Below are positions 62,501 through 64,000 of a stretch of DNA of 64,000 bases, one piece after another. The stretch is from Linepithema humile. Its lineage: Eukaryota; Arthropoda; Insecta; Hymenoptera; Formicidae. The number at the start of each line of letters is the position of its first letter. The first letter of the stretch is position 1. The notes beneath the pieces are model-generated. The model saw only the letters and a list, made by a program, of their open reading frames with translations, was not told the DNA's origin and did no database searches. The DNA lies in assembly GCF_040581485.1 (NCBI RefSeq), contig NC_090130.1, positions 15,937,656 to 16,001,655 of the forward strand, read 5' to 3'. The translations under genes were made by a program, and so were the position numbers.

Positions 62501-63472
62501 TGCCCAAGTATTTGATATATCACGTTTAAATAAATAAATCTGCTAAGAGTACGTTCTGTTAAATATACACGTATCAGAAAATTACGTATTCTATTTAGTA
62601 AACTTCTTTTGTATAACTTTTTAATTTTAAGGTCAACGGCTAAAACCTTTTTTTTTGTTACTCAGGACTATGATCTTAATAACACACGTCAAGATCAAGA
62701 TTGGAAGGTTATCCCTATTCGGTAATTTTATCTCTTTTATTATTACAGGTTATATTATTATATTATAAATATATTTGCTTTTTCTATTTTTGTTACATTC
62801 ATATCGTTTTGTACTACCCTCGCAGTTATAATTGTTAATTTGCGACATATCGATAAATAAGATTACCTTTATTTGTGCAAGCCGTATTTCGAAGATCGGG
62901 ACTTTTATCACCTCCAATGAGATAAGTAAAGATCCGGACGGGCATGTGCGGCCAATTGTAACGTTTTATCACTTCTGTGGGTGGGCTGTCGGTATCGGAA
63001 GTGATCAGTATAATCGCCTGATTGCACTGGCTGCCCTGGCCGGTACGATTGTACTTGTGCAGGATCTCGAAGGCAGTACTCAATGCAGCCGAAATATTGG
63101 TCGCAGCGTCTTCATGCTTTACAGAAGTCAACGCTATCTTCATTTCGTGGATGTTTTCCGGCGATGCCTGCACTAAGCTATCCTTAAAGCACTGCACAAT
63201 TTCCTCGGCATTTTCGCCATAGCGATATACGTTGACATAATCATTCGGTCCCAAAGTATCCAATATGACTCTCGTCGTTGCAATTGTTAATCGTCGATTT
63301 CTGTCGGAAGTATAGGTCGTACTATCAATTAATATTGCTAGATCCCTCGGACTATTTGCCGCCCCGACAAACCAATTTGACATTCTGAAGTCATACACAT
63401 CACGCACCGGCCGATGATGTGAAGAGTACTTAGATAATCTGAATACACCTTCAATTGGAGGCCATGATATCG
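20435..63472 (-). CDS. Voltage-gated calcium channel alpha-2/delta subunit gene (partial; 8 exons in window)
   Basis: The protein is an extracellular, membrane-anchored auxiliary subunit of high-voltage-activated calcium channels that promotes channel trafficking and presynaptic function (known for the family). Eight exons join with compatible phases and canonical GT...AG borders: 63472-62867, 48945-48809, 44060-43980, 43865-43785, 42379-42305, 21594-21487, 21378-21307 and 20576-20435. Together they give about 433 continuous residues. The order is a VWA domain, a linker containing LARPMVLYQHDHPIHW, LLGIVGTDVP, a Cache-type stretch (NGYSFIVDNNGRVLYHPDLR), SVDLSEVEL and GTPFSLGLALPEGYG. All are characteristic of alpha-2/delta, and the YEE..KPSY.SVDLSEVE stretch resembles the alpha-2/delta-3 branch. 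The signal peptide and N-terminal exons lie to the right of the window; the C-terminal half and anchor should lie to the left. Introns are 13921, 4748, 114, 1405, 20710, 108 and 730 bp. The paralogue cannot be decided from this fragment. Confidence 0.93.
21307..21378 (-). CDS. alpha-2/delta exon (LRRDMIDQKEG...)
   Basis: This 72-bp phase-0 exon has a CTTTAG acceptor and a GTAAGA donor. Its 24 residues, LRRDMIDQKEGETDFTIKMH then YDDM, match the LR..M..RK.G.....VK segment of the family. The flanking introns are 108 and 730 bp. Confidence 0.9.
21487..21594 (-). CDS. alpha-2/delta exon (YEETLKPSYISVDLSEVEL...)
   Basis: This 108-bp phase-0 exon has a TTCTAG acceptor and a GTAAGC donor. Its 36 residues include KPSYISVDLSEVELAEYDGP. 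It joins in phase to the exon ending at 42305, across a 20.7-kb intron that contains the large nested transposon. Confidence 0.92.
21595..22136. other. Intron sequence left of the large transposon
   Basis: Holds a 76-residue open frame (21918-22148) ending ALMEHEINKNTSLIA and no other structure. The phrase AATAAGAACACTT at the border is similar to AACAAGAACACTC at about 38402, on the far side of the large element. It may be part of an older repeat interrupted by it, but this is uncertain. Confidence 0.4.
22144..22240. repeat. Subterminal ATATTGC/GCAATATT motif array (left)
   Basis: Repeated AACATTGCAGCAATATT and GCAATATTGCTGCAATATTG, mirrored at 38150-38350. Such arrays are typical transposase-binding regions of CACTA-like elements; that role is inferred. 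Confidence 0.6.
22732..23085 (-). pseudogene. Transposase (CACTA-like), C-terminal tail
   Basis: On the minus strand KPEKPLQQLAQRYSKQ continues directly from LKKFIRK at 25800, once the block 23099-25787 and one copy of its 13-bp duplication are disregarded. Further on, MIQFKILQNDAYYFNCNNIN (from 22944) belongs to the same C-terminal region. Several stops and frame changes occur in between. Confidence 0.65.
23328..24878. mobile_element. Probable solo LTR, 1551 bp
   Basis: It starts TGAAACCGTGTG, ends CATCGTTACA, and is flanked by the 4-bp duplication GTAT (23324-23327 and 24879-24882). It interrupts a segment present without interruption at 25140-25165 and 25590-25615, so the empty site is known. 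The interior is GC-rich, with a tandem array at about 23620-24060. No internal coding region. The length and TG...CA ends suggest a solo LTR of a Ty3-like element (inference). Confidence 0.6.
23620..24062. repeat. Tandem repeats in the LTR-like element
   Basis: About six imperfect units of roughly 70-75 bp containing AAGCGGCG(T)(A/G)AAATAAATCTGG and GTATCGG(C/T)AACGGTGTAACA. Interior of the 23328-24878 element. Confidence 0.75.
24939..25009 (-). tRNA. tRNA-like sequence, anticodon GGC (minus copy)
   Basis: The minus strand folds as a 71-nt cloverleaf: A box TAGTTTAGTGG, anticodon stem TTCGC/GCGGA with loop CCGGCAA, T arm CCGGG-TTCAATT-CCCGG, discriminator A. The anticodon reads GGC (Ala), but position 33 is C instead of T and base pair 2-71 mismatches. 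The body resembles tRNA-Gly. A T-run terminator follows. Probably a mobile-element-borne tRNA pseudogene. Confidence 0.6.
25471..25541 (+). tRNA. tRNA-like sequence, anticodon GGC (plus copy)
   Basis: Inverted copy of 24939-25009 with a single visible difference (CGGTTTAGCC versus CGGCTTAGCC near the acceptor stem). It has the same A box, B box (GGTTCAATTCC), C33 and GGC anticodon, and a TTTTTT terminator at about 25554. Whether it is transcribed or charged cannot be told. It derives most likely from tRNA-Gly. Confidence 0.6.
25801..27534 (-). pseudogene. Transposase (CACTA/Transposase_21-like), N-terminal to central part
   Basis: The minus strand starts MEDNKRRRKYFEHCSRRY at 27534 and meets a TAA, then continues through NNNRQEDLCNSF. 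It carries LRNNESHKSINKLLQLLLKY, SLPKDARTLLRTPHTTN and LSLNIYGLPISR, then a stop, LWPILIADGIFKS, FVQEVKIFIQNG and ICDAPARSF. After more breaks it reads YYMHIICLDVVKKLLLLWMK, NPRSLSEIKYWKATEFRQFL, LYTRPIVLK, SHNVHNLLHLG and FPFENFLGSLKKFIRK. This order (LPKDARTLL...GIP...LWPIL...CDAPAKSF...MH..CLGV..KLLL) is that of a transposase family abundant in ant genomes. I place it near the CACTA group by general resemblance. At least three stops or frameshifts. Confidence 0.75.
27535..27842. promoter_or_regulatory. Divergent intergenic region of the two-gene transposon
   Basis: About 300 bp separate the transposase start (27534, minus) from the first DUF4806-type coding stretch (about 27843, plus). By position it must hold the 5' ends of both transcripts. 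No core promoter element can be assigned with confidence. Confidence 0.4.
27843..27935 (+). pseudogene. DUF4806-type protein, first exon remnant
   Basis: ITFVEFSDGLQIVPSCWINK matches the N-terminal VEF.....VP..W.. stretch found in DUF4806-containing proteins. No in-frame ATG precedes it, because the nearest ATG (27838) is one base out of frame. The expected second exon (tryptophan/proline-rich CYWPP region) was not found. Confidence 0.6.
28083..28543. mobile_element. Palindromic TA-MITE, family 1, copy 1
   Basis: Ends CAGGGTGTCTGGCAATAATC and GATTATTGCCAGACACCCTG with TA on both sides. The arms mirror each other (GGTCAAATCGAGTAGAAAAG). 461 bp, non-coding. The 65-residue open frame inside recurs in every copy and is fortuitous. 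Confidence 0.88.
28544..29789. other. AT-rich sequence, nothing recognised
   Basis: Presumed intron of the DUF4806-type gene. Short hydrophobic open frames only; no family resemblance. Confidence 0.45.
29792..32064. mobile_element. 2.27-kb near-perfect palindrome, TA-flanked
   Basis: The ends CAGGGTGTCCCAAAACTTTT and the inverted TTTTTGGGACACCCTG are flanked by TA. The arms run about 29792-30836 and 31000-32064, mirrored throughout (TTTTTATCGAAATAAAATTT, GCAATTTTCGCAAGGGTTAA, CTTCACTGCAGTTATGGGGA). The spacer is about 165 bp. Each arm of about 1.05 kb could form a giant hairpin. No transposase. Confidence 0.88.
32073..32522. mobile_element. Palindromic TA-MITE, family 1, copy 2 (left end truncated)
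   Basis: Inverted orientation relative to copy 1. It begins at CCAATAATCGCCCCACCGG, lacking the outer 10 or so bases, and ends GCCAGACACCCTG before TA. It abuts the right end of the 2.27-kb palindrome. Confidence 0.83.
32525..32809. other. Repeat-like sequence left of the second transposase fragment
   Basis: Has phrases (CCAGACGGGTCTTGGC, CCTGGATCTGGCCGG) compositionally similar to 35300-35530 on the other side of the fragment. The two together probably bound one unit. No terminal repeats could be defined. Confidence 0.35.
32810..33284 (+). pseudogene. Second transposase copy, N-terminal fragment
   Basis: The plus frame MYDRIFAASRLLLRKRKYRA, with an acidic low-complexity middle, leads to MEKLRQWIVTNQIPHNQDEL and LLDILRPR. 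This is the same start domain as in the transposase at 25801-27534. It is cut at LRPR by a hAT-type MITE, then by a CACTG element, and resumes at 35237 as LLPKSTKTFIGTSFA. Beyond about 35290 the similarity ends. Confidence 0.7.
33285..33733. mobile_element. hAT-type palindromic MITE with perfect 8-bp duplication
   Basis: Starts CAGGGCTCGAAATTATTTCA, ends GAAATAATTCCGAGTCCTG, flanked by ACCTAGAT (33277-33284 and 33734-33741). The arms mirror GATTCTCGTGGTATACGCCT and AGGCGTATACCACGAGAATC. 449 bp. CAG ends plus 8-bp duplications identify hAT. Confidence 0.9.
33750..35236. mobile_element. CACTG-ended non-autonomous DNA element (copy 2)
   Basis: Ends CACTGAGAAAAATGGTTTTA and AAACTTTTTTTCCAGTG with a CA duplication (33748-33749 and 35237-35238). 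Removing it restores the transposase reading LMPLLPKSTKTF. It matches copy 1 at 1-843 over most of its right part, and contains a 450-bp hAT-type insertion. Confidence 0.8.
34327..34776. mobile_element. hAT-type MITE with CAGTGTTCCGATTAGGG ends
   Basis: The ends CAGTGTTCCGATTAGGGACC and GGTCCCTAATCGGAACACTG are perfect inverted copies. They are flanked by the 8-bp duplication TCTCTGCC (34319-34326 and 34777-34784). The related element at 1-843 has the uninterrupted site, confirming the insertion. A 99-bp hairpin (GGCTGCGTTCCGAAATTCAC...GTGAATTTTGGAATGCAGCC, 34594-34692) sits inside. Confidence 0.9.
35237..35290 (+). pseudogene. Second transposase copy, continuation
   Basis: LLPKSTKTFIGTSFA continues LRPRLMP from the left side of the nested elements. 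After about 35290 a diverged GC-richer segment with frame breaks follows, up to about 35530. Confidence 0.6.
35683..35838 (+). pseudogene. DUF4806-type protein exon (WERAQEKLAEAIETS)
   Basis: Acceptor GTTAAG, donor GTGAAG. It encodes TWERAQEKLAEAIETSTILD and FEDFSEEEWRLQMKKQRRKN to DSTESS, the A...K..EAE.TS segment following the N-terminal domain in this family. The phase-1 end joins the exon at 36530. Confidence 0.65.
36530..36682 (+). pseudogene. DUF4806-type protein exon (GETLPNVFAASIS)
   Basis: Acceptor TTGTAG, donor GTACAA. It encodes GETLPNVFAASISIKSLPSH to YNALCDLSENG, joining in phase to 35838. Low-complexity linker without a known domain. Confidence 0.6.
36812..36970 (+). pseudogene. 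DUF4806-type protein exon (LPFQTNEQLLEFERKLK)
   Basis: KIRKIEENKQTQAINKENNE, then ENVILPFQTNEQLLEFERKL and KSLIFFQKK, end at donor GTAAGA. LP..T.E.L...E.KL is the opening of the DUF4806 domain. The acceptor is uncertain. The next exon follows in phase 0 after a MITE-bearing intron. Confidence 0.65.
37067..37525. mobile_element. Palindromic TA-MITE, family 1, copy 3
   Basis: CAGGGTGTCTGGCAATAGTC to GATTATTGCCAGACACCCTG, TA-flanked. Nearly identical to 32073-32522 and, inverted, to 28083-28543. Lies in an intron of the DUF4806-type gene between 36970 and 37581. Confidence 0.88.
37581..37740 (+). pseudogene. DUF4806 domain core exon
   Basis: Acceptor TTTATAG, donor GTAAGT. SSSLKIIGGDKVNLTTYAIL, then SKLIADILATKYSWHGRKGK and KVCAELLTAKLII. 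The YSW.GRKGKK motif is diagnostic of DUF4806, a domain of unknown function found in many insect, often transposon-associated, proteins. Confidence 0.75.
37846..38005 (+). pseudogene. DUF4806-type protein, last exon (frameshifted)
   Basis: Acceptor TTTTAG. The phase carried over from 37740 reads KTVRMIRNVLMYK and then stops. One frame over, CIDVQIIEAASTWLAQTTTR and onward runs open to TAG at 38003. A frameshift therefore lies within the first 35 bases. AATAAA-type signals follow near 38076. Confidence 0.65.
38150..38350. repeat. Subterminal ATATTGC motif array (right) with hairpin
   Basis: TTGTAAAATATTGCTTGTTT is mirrored by AAACAAGCAATATTTTACAA (38153-38223). Repeated GCAATATTTCTCGTAATATT and GCAAGAATATTGCAGCAACA follow. 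Counterpart of 22144-22240. Confidence 0.6.
38646..38841. repeat. Single end of a TA-MITE (CAGGGTGTCCCATTTTTGTG)
   Basis: Starts CAGGGTGTCCCATTTTTGTG after TA. No matching right end was found before the next element, so it is truncated or diverged. Confidence 0.45.
38845..39696. mobile_element. Palindrome-ended element, TGTGCC ends
   Basis: TGTGCCAGTTATTATGAAAG at the left and the inverted CTTTCATAATAACCGGCACA at the right, both next to TA. The internal phrase AAGTGGC.TAAGTCAT recurs (39030, 39475, 39665). Non-coding. Confidence 0.65.
39697..40434. other. Intron sequence, nothing recognised
   Basis: AT-rich DNA without repeats or frames that I can assign. Confidence 0.45.
40838..41587. mobile_element. 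MITE with CCCACACGGAAC ends, TA duplication
   Basis: CCCACACGGAACATAATATC and the inverted GTTCCGTGTGGG are flanked by TA. Subterminal motifs ATCCA..GGACGTCCAT and GGACATCTAGTGGATATCCA recur many times along both arms. A foreign palindrome (41049-41385) is nested near the centre. Confidence 0.75.
41049..41385. repeat. Nested inverted repeat with hammerhead-like segment
   Basis: The arms AGATTGTGGTTTCAATTCGT...GTTAACAGAATGTCA and the inverted copy (TGACATTCTGTTAACACTTA...GAAACTACAATCT) flank a spacer with two copies of CTTGACTGTCTCACAGT-like sequence. To the left, the minus strand reads CTGAAGA-TGGCTGAATGATCAGCC-GAAACG, which resembles a hammerhead ribozyme core as found in Penelope-like retroelement repeats. 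Confidence 0.55.
41755..42300. repeat. Two diverged direct repeats of about 230-300 bp
   Basis: Both units contain ACACAAGCAC-type starts, TTATT.TTTTAATTACAA, GGCATCGCGGAAAAATGGCA (GCGTCGCGGAAAAGCGGCAA in the second) and ACATGCCTTTTTTAA. They start near 41760 and 41988. A partial third start lies near 40460. Confidence 0.6.
42305..42379 (-). CDS. alpha-2/delta exon: Cache-like core
   Basis: This 75-bp phase-0 exon has a TTTACAG acceptor and a GTAAGC donor. It encodes LGVNGYSFIVDNNGRVLYHP followed by DLRPL. The G..GY.F...NNG....HP motif is the Cache-type signature seen in alpha-2/delta and in bacterial chemoreceptors. Confidence 0.93.
42654..43742. mobile_element. Palindromic element with AGGACCAGTTGCA ends
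   Basis: AGGACCAGTTGCACT at the left and TGCAACTGGACCT at the right. The arms mirror ATGCTCCATTACGTCATAAT and ATTGTGACGTGATAAAGCAT. The interior is homologous to the outer arms of the 57985-60495 palindrome (AAAGAAACTTTTCTAACAC, ACTTTGACCT). Non-coding; lies in a 1.4-kb alpha-2/delta intron. Confidence 0.68.
43785..43865 (-). CDS. alpha-2/delta exon (VKTANLLGIVGTDVP...)
   Basis: This 81-bp phase-0 exon encodes 27 residues, including NLLGIVGTDVPVEEIQKLVP. The LLG.VGTDVPV block is highly conserved in alpha-2/delta proteins. The acceptor is TTAAAG and the donor GTACAG. It is separated from the preceding exon by a 114-bp intron. Confidence 0.93.
43980..44060 (-). CDS. alpha-2/delta exon (SSRYGREN...RRNHT)
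   Basis: This 81-bp phase-0 exon lies between a TTTCAG acceptor and a GTAATT donor. Its 27 residues include GQLMTSVTAPILDRRNHT, which matches the MTTVA.P.....N..T segment that opens the Cache region in the family. Confidence 0.9.
44177..44333. mobile_element. Small palindromic MITE, CCCAGTAAACAC family, copy 1
   Basis: TCCAGTAAATACAAAGTAAC at the left, GCTTGTGTTTATTGGG at the right, TA on both sides. AATTTCCCACTCAACAAT-type arms. 157 bp, in an alpha-2/delta intron. Confidence 0.72.
44340..44630. mobile_element. Palindromic TA-MITE (TAGGGTGATTCAAAAT)
   Basis: TAGGGTGATTCAAAATAATA and the inverted TATTTTGAATCACCCTG, TA-flanked. The arms share GTCCTTAAAGGGA. ATATTCCTGAGCGTATTCTG is mirrored by AGAATACGCTCAAGAATAT. 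291 bp. Confidence 0.82.
44631..47261. other. Intron sequence, no gene recognised
   Basis: A 2.6-kb stretch of alpha-2/delta intron. A GC-richer patch at 46085-46125 (CCCCCAGGGTGGGCCCGAAC) and another at about 46560-46850 may be old repeat fragments. Open frames up to 94 residues show no resemblance to known proteins. Confidence 0.4.
47262..48140. mobile_element. 879-bp palindromic TA element
   Basis: CAGGGTGGGCCATTTTAATC and the inverted GATTAAAATAGCCCACCCTG, TA-flanked, mirrored around about 47690. The same 65-residue open frame appears on both arms on opposite strands, as expected of a palindrome, and is not a gene. Confidence 0.88.
48141..48624. other. AT-rich intron, nothing recognised
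   Basis: No repeat ends or coding resemblance. Confidence 0.45.
48625..48782. mobile_element. Small palindromic MITE, CCCAGTAAACAC family, copy 2
   Basis: CCCAGCAAACACAAAGTAAC at the left, GCTTGTGTTTACTAGG at the right. Close relative of 44177-44333. Ends 26 nt from the alpha-2/delta splice donor at 48808. Confidence 0.75.
48809..48945 (-). CDS. alpha-2/delta exon: end of VWA and linker
   Basis: This 137-bp exon follows a CGTAG acceptor and ends GGAAAG before GTGAG. It completes the Gly codon left by the upstream exon and encodes 45 residues, including FYARITNVDDIHDKVFEYV and LARPMVLYQHDHPIHW. Matching phases prove direct joining across the 13.9-kb intron. A palindromic MITE starts only 26 nt into the downstream intron. 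Confidence 0.93.
50113..50539. mobile_element. hAT-type palindromic MITE with perfect 8-bp duplication
   Basis: CAGGCCTCGGAATTATTTCA to AATAATTCCGAGGCCTG, flanked by TTCTAAAC (50105-50112 and 50540-50547). Closely related to 33285-33733 (shared GATTCTCGTGGTATACGCCT). 427 bp. Confidence 0.92.
51930..52190. repeat. Palindrome (AATATTAAACTTTGA arms)
   Basis: GGATACATAGAACAGGAATA and the inverted TATTTCTGTCCTATGTATCC enclose mirrored AATTATACACTAAAGTCT and AGACTTTAGTGTATGATTTG. Part of the larger 49256-53025 unit. Confidence 0.7.
53027..53452. other. Intron sequence, nothing recognised
   Basis: No coding or repeat signal that I can support. Confidence 0.4.
53453..53695 (+). pseudogene. mariner transposase N-terminal remnant
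   Basis: The 80-residue open frame carries LRLKLKGIADITNVSKECIY and TILYKYLNMRKL, the second helix-turn-helix of mariner transposases (compare RELANIANISSGRVYNILHE at about 13100). QRLLTKERRIQAQ follows, after an internal replacement. The catalytic domain is absent here. Confidence 0.65.
53785..53911. mobile_element. 127-bp hairpin MITE
   Basis: AAAAAAGTTTTAGTCGTAA and the inverted TTACGACTAAAACTTTTTT near both ends, bordered by GACCATTA and TAATGACC. The interior is AAGGCG...CGCCTT-like. Confidence 0.7.
53912..54284. other. Intron sequence, nothing recognised
   Basis: AT-rich; no supported features. Confidence 0.4.
54285..54600 (+). pseudogene. mariner transposase C-terminal remnant
   Basis: AMAKIHKLQLELMPHTCPIH, then LCDLHLFLNFKK, a stop, LAGKKFA, and later YIKK match the K.HELGFELLPH.PYS.DLAPCD..LFPN.K..LAGK region that ends mariner transposases. 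Three or more stops. Related to the lineage of the copy at 12562-13424. Confidence 0.65.
54640..55500 (+). pseudogene. Second, highly degraded mariner transposase, split by a MITE
   Basis: SAEWKSPEEQKL at about 54710 matches the QQS.EWKSPEEP.P segment. TMFICFL follows where a MLI.FFD is expected. After the MITE at 54853-55154, FLLHNNAFTFLLP, YLPDLSSCDYFLFSKLKILI and KG match the final DNAP...PDLAPCDYFLFP.LK..LKG part. A partial duplicate of the middle (GAATCAAGACAACGTTTATT) lies at about 55640-55715. Many stops. Confidence 0.6.
54853..55154. mobile_element. hAT-type palindromic MITE in the mariner remnant
   Basis: CAGACTCGGAATTAGTTGCA to AATCAGCCGAGCCCTG. Flanks ATTTAAAT (54845-54852) and AGTTAAAT (55155-55162) agree at 7 of 8. 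302 bp, arms mirrored (TACGCCTATTTTCCCTCCTT against AAGAAGGGAAAGTAGGCA). Confidence 0.82.
55986..57012 (+). mobile_element. TA-flanked palindromic element with DUF4817-like remnant
   Basis: CAAGGTGCTCCATCGAAAAC and the inverted CGTTTTTGGTGGGCCACCCTG, TA on both sides. The arms mirror GTCGATTTTTATTGGAAGGG and CCCCTCCAATAAAAATCGAC. 1027 bp. An internal coding remnant (56579-56720) shows it is an internally deleted autonomous element. Confidence 0.83.
56579..56722 (+). pseudogene. DUF4817-type helix-turn-helix remnant
   Basis: The ATG opens MVYSIVERVEIIALFFGNNK then YANRIAELFNQ, a TGA, HANKYVNRKYVLEL and TAG. The pattern (Y...ERVEI+..+..N...A...A..FN..H..+.+..+YV.+L) is that of the DUF4817 DNA-binding start found in insect transposable elements. 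No catalytic part remains. Confidence 0.6.
57013..57984. other. Intron sequence, nothing recognised
   Basis: AT-rich, no repeat ends identified. Confidence 0.4.
57985..60495. repeat. 2.5-kb palindrome
   Basis: The left arm (about 57985-59570) and right arm (about 59585-60495) mirror each other with moderate divergence. Pairs include GGAAACAGACATTTTA against the inverted TAAAATGCCTGTTTCC, ATGCGCTGATTACAATTTTG against TCGTAATCAGCGCATAAA, CTGTTACCGCAGATAGATTA against TAATCTATCTGCGGTAACA, and CCCCCCCCCCGATTTGATTC against GAATCAAATCGGGGGGGGG. The right arm is shorter because of indels. Homologous pieces lie at 42654-43742 and 19300-19790. Non-coding; small open frames only. Confidence 0.72.
60496..61250. 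other. AT-rich intron with a perfect hairpin
   Basis: Contains a perfect 23-bp inverted repeat (60731-60753 and 60774-60796; TTTATAAAAATCTTAATAAC...) with a 20-base loop, and long A/T runs at 60950-61130. No gene. Confidence 0.6.
61251..61706. mobile_element. Palindromic TA-MITE (CAGGGTGTCCGATAATTG)
   Basis: CAGGGTGTCCGATAATTGCT and the inverted AGCAATTATCGGACACCCTG, TA-flanked. The arms share GTAGAAAAGTCCT and CAAGGATCTAGCGTTAC with family 1, so it is a related subfamily. 456 bp. Confidence 0.88.
61707..62866. other. Intron sequence next to the VWA exon
   Basis: A GC-richer patch at 61715-61860 (AGCGACGTAGTAGCGTCGCG, GGCGCCGCCGCGCTACC, then AATAAAG) may be a piece of an LTR. The rest is AT-rich with no recognised feature. 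Confidence 0.4.
62867..63472 (-). CDS. alpha-2/delta exon: VWA domain
   Basis: This 606-bp exon begins after a TTACAG acceptor with two bases of a split codon and ends AAA-G before GTAATC. It encodes ISWPPIEGVF..., then WFVGAANSPRDLAILID, which starts the VWA fold, and finishes SPDLRNTACTNK with the first base of a Gly codon. The MIDAS loop, normally DxSxS, reads D-S-T-T-Y at exon residues 49-53. The later Thr (in AATNIS) and Asp (in ITSDTDS) metal-site positions are present. The reading frame stays open for 11 codons past the splice site, but that tail is intron, because the next exon restores the expected NKGFYARI sequence. Confidence 0.93.
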
Positions 63473-63479
63473 CTGTAAC

Positions 63480-63518
63480 ATATATATGTATGTATATATA
63501 TATATATATATATATATA
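63480..63518. repeat. (TA)n microsatellite
   Basis: A TA-rich run directly abutting the left end of the following palindromic element, which inserts at TA. Confidence 0.8.
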
Positions 63519-64000
63519 CAGGGTGTCAATTAAGTCCCGGGACGGCTGAATATTTTCTCATGTAAGGTATTTTTGAAAAAGGTCAAGGTCATTTCTGAAG
63601 TAATTTTCAACGAGGAATTCAACGGTGACCTTCAATTTGACCTTGAGCTTGACCTTCAAGGTCATTTCAAGGTTAGGTTAGGTTTTTTAAATAGAAACCC
63701 CTATTTTTGATTCCAAAATCTAATAGCTGGTGTCAAGAGCTTTTGAAAACACTATAATGAAGTTATTTTTCATTAAGTACTTTTCGAGTTATGAGGCTTG
63801 TAAATTACAGTATTTTGACATAAAATACAAAATATCTTGTAAAATATTCAATTTTTGGGAATCTTACCTTAATACTTTTATGCATAAAATAATAAGACGA
63901 ATCAATTGGTATAAAGAAAACACATAGTTGCTTTCATAAAAAAATATGTAGTTTGCAACATGCAACTGCATACTTTTTCTTGAAAGCAACTATGTGTTTT
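63519..64000. mobile_element. Palindromic TA element, left part (runs off the window)
   Basis: Starts CAGGGTGTCAATTAAGTCCC after TA. From about 63690 it matches the arm and centre of 47262-48140 (AACCCCTATTTTTGATTCCA, AGCTGGTGTCAAGAGCTTTT), although the outermost sequence differs. The centre lies near 63960, so most of the second arm is outside. Confidence 0.75.

Noticed and set aside
62835..62866. C-terminal extension NLIYRYVAN of the VWA open frame
   Set aside because: A GT donor at 62866 and in-phase continuation at 48945 restore the conserved NKGFYARI sequence, so the extension is intron.

Overview
The window looks like insect nuclear DNA, most likely from an ant or another hymenopteran. 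It is AT-rich and intron-rich, and is filled with Tc1/mariner, hAT, BEL/Pao and CACTA-like elements in layered insertions. The species assignment is inference; the sequence shows only a eukaryotic gene cut by long, transposon-packed introns.

Host gene. One host gene is visible, on the minus strand. It encodes a voltage-gated calcium channel auxiliary subunit alpha-2/delta. Eight consecutive exons with matching phases and GT/AG borders run from 63472 down to 20435. In order they encode the VWA domain, the post-VWA linker, the Cache-like module and the region that follows. The 5' exons lie beyond 64000. The 3' exons were not found and probably lie to the left of position 1. Two of the introns are 13.9 kb and 20.7 kb.

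Left part (1-20400). This holds the end of a CACTG-ended DNA element (1-843), a 60-bp minisatellite (1811-2237), a GC-rich LTR-like block (2600-3620), a TA-flanked palindromic MITE (3748-4247) and a decayed ZMYM1-type hAT transposase gene. That hAT gene is split by a complete BEL/Pao retrotransposon (5640-12008) with 349-bp LTRs and a 5-bp target duplication. Then come a broken mariner gene, a palindromic hAT-type MITE family with 8-bp duplications, another element nested inside one of those MITEs (15804-16191), and several inverted repeats.

Middle part (22137-38374). A large decayed DNA transposon carries two divergent genes: a CACTA/Transposase_21-like transposase on the minus strand and a spliced DUF4806-type protein on the plus strand. 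Both have been broken up by later insertions. These are a tRNA-bearing inverted-repeat block that itself contains a probable solo LTR, three copies of one TA-flanked palindromic MITE, a 2.27-kb hairpin, a second transposase fragment with a hAT MITE, and a CACTG element containing another hAT-type MITE.

Right part (38640-64000). The alpha-2/delta exons at about 42.3-49 kb and 62.9-63.5 kb are separated by further palindromic TA-flanked elements, degenerate mariner copies and a 2.5-kb palindrome near 57985-60495.

Apart from the calcium channel exons, every protein-coding stretch I recognise belongs to a transposable element and carries frameshifts, stops or truncations. Many mobile elements are supported by target-site duplications readable directly in the sequence. 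No CRISPR, rRNA or prokaryotic features are present.
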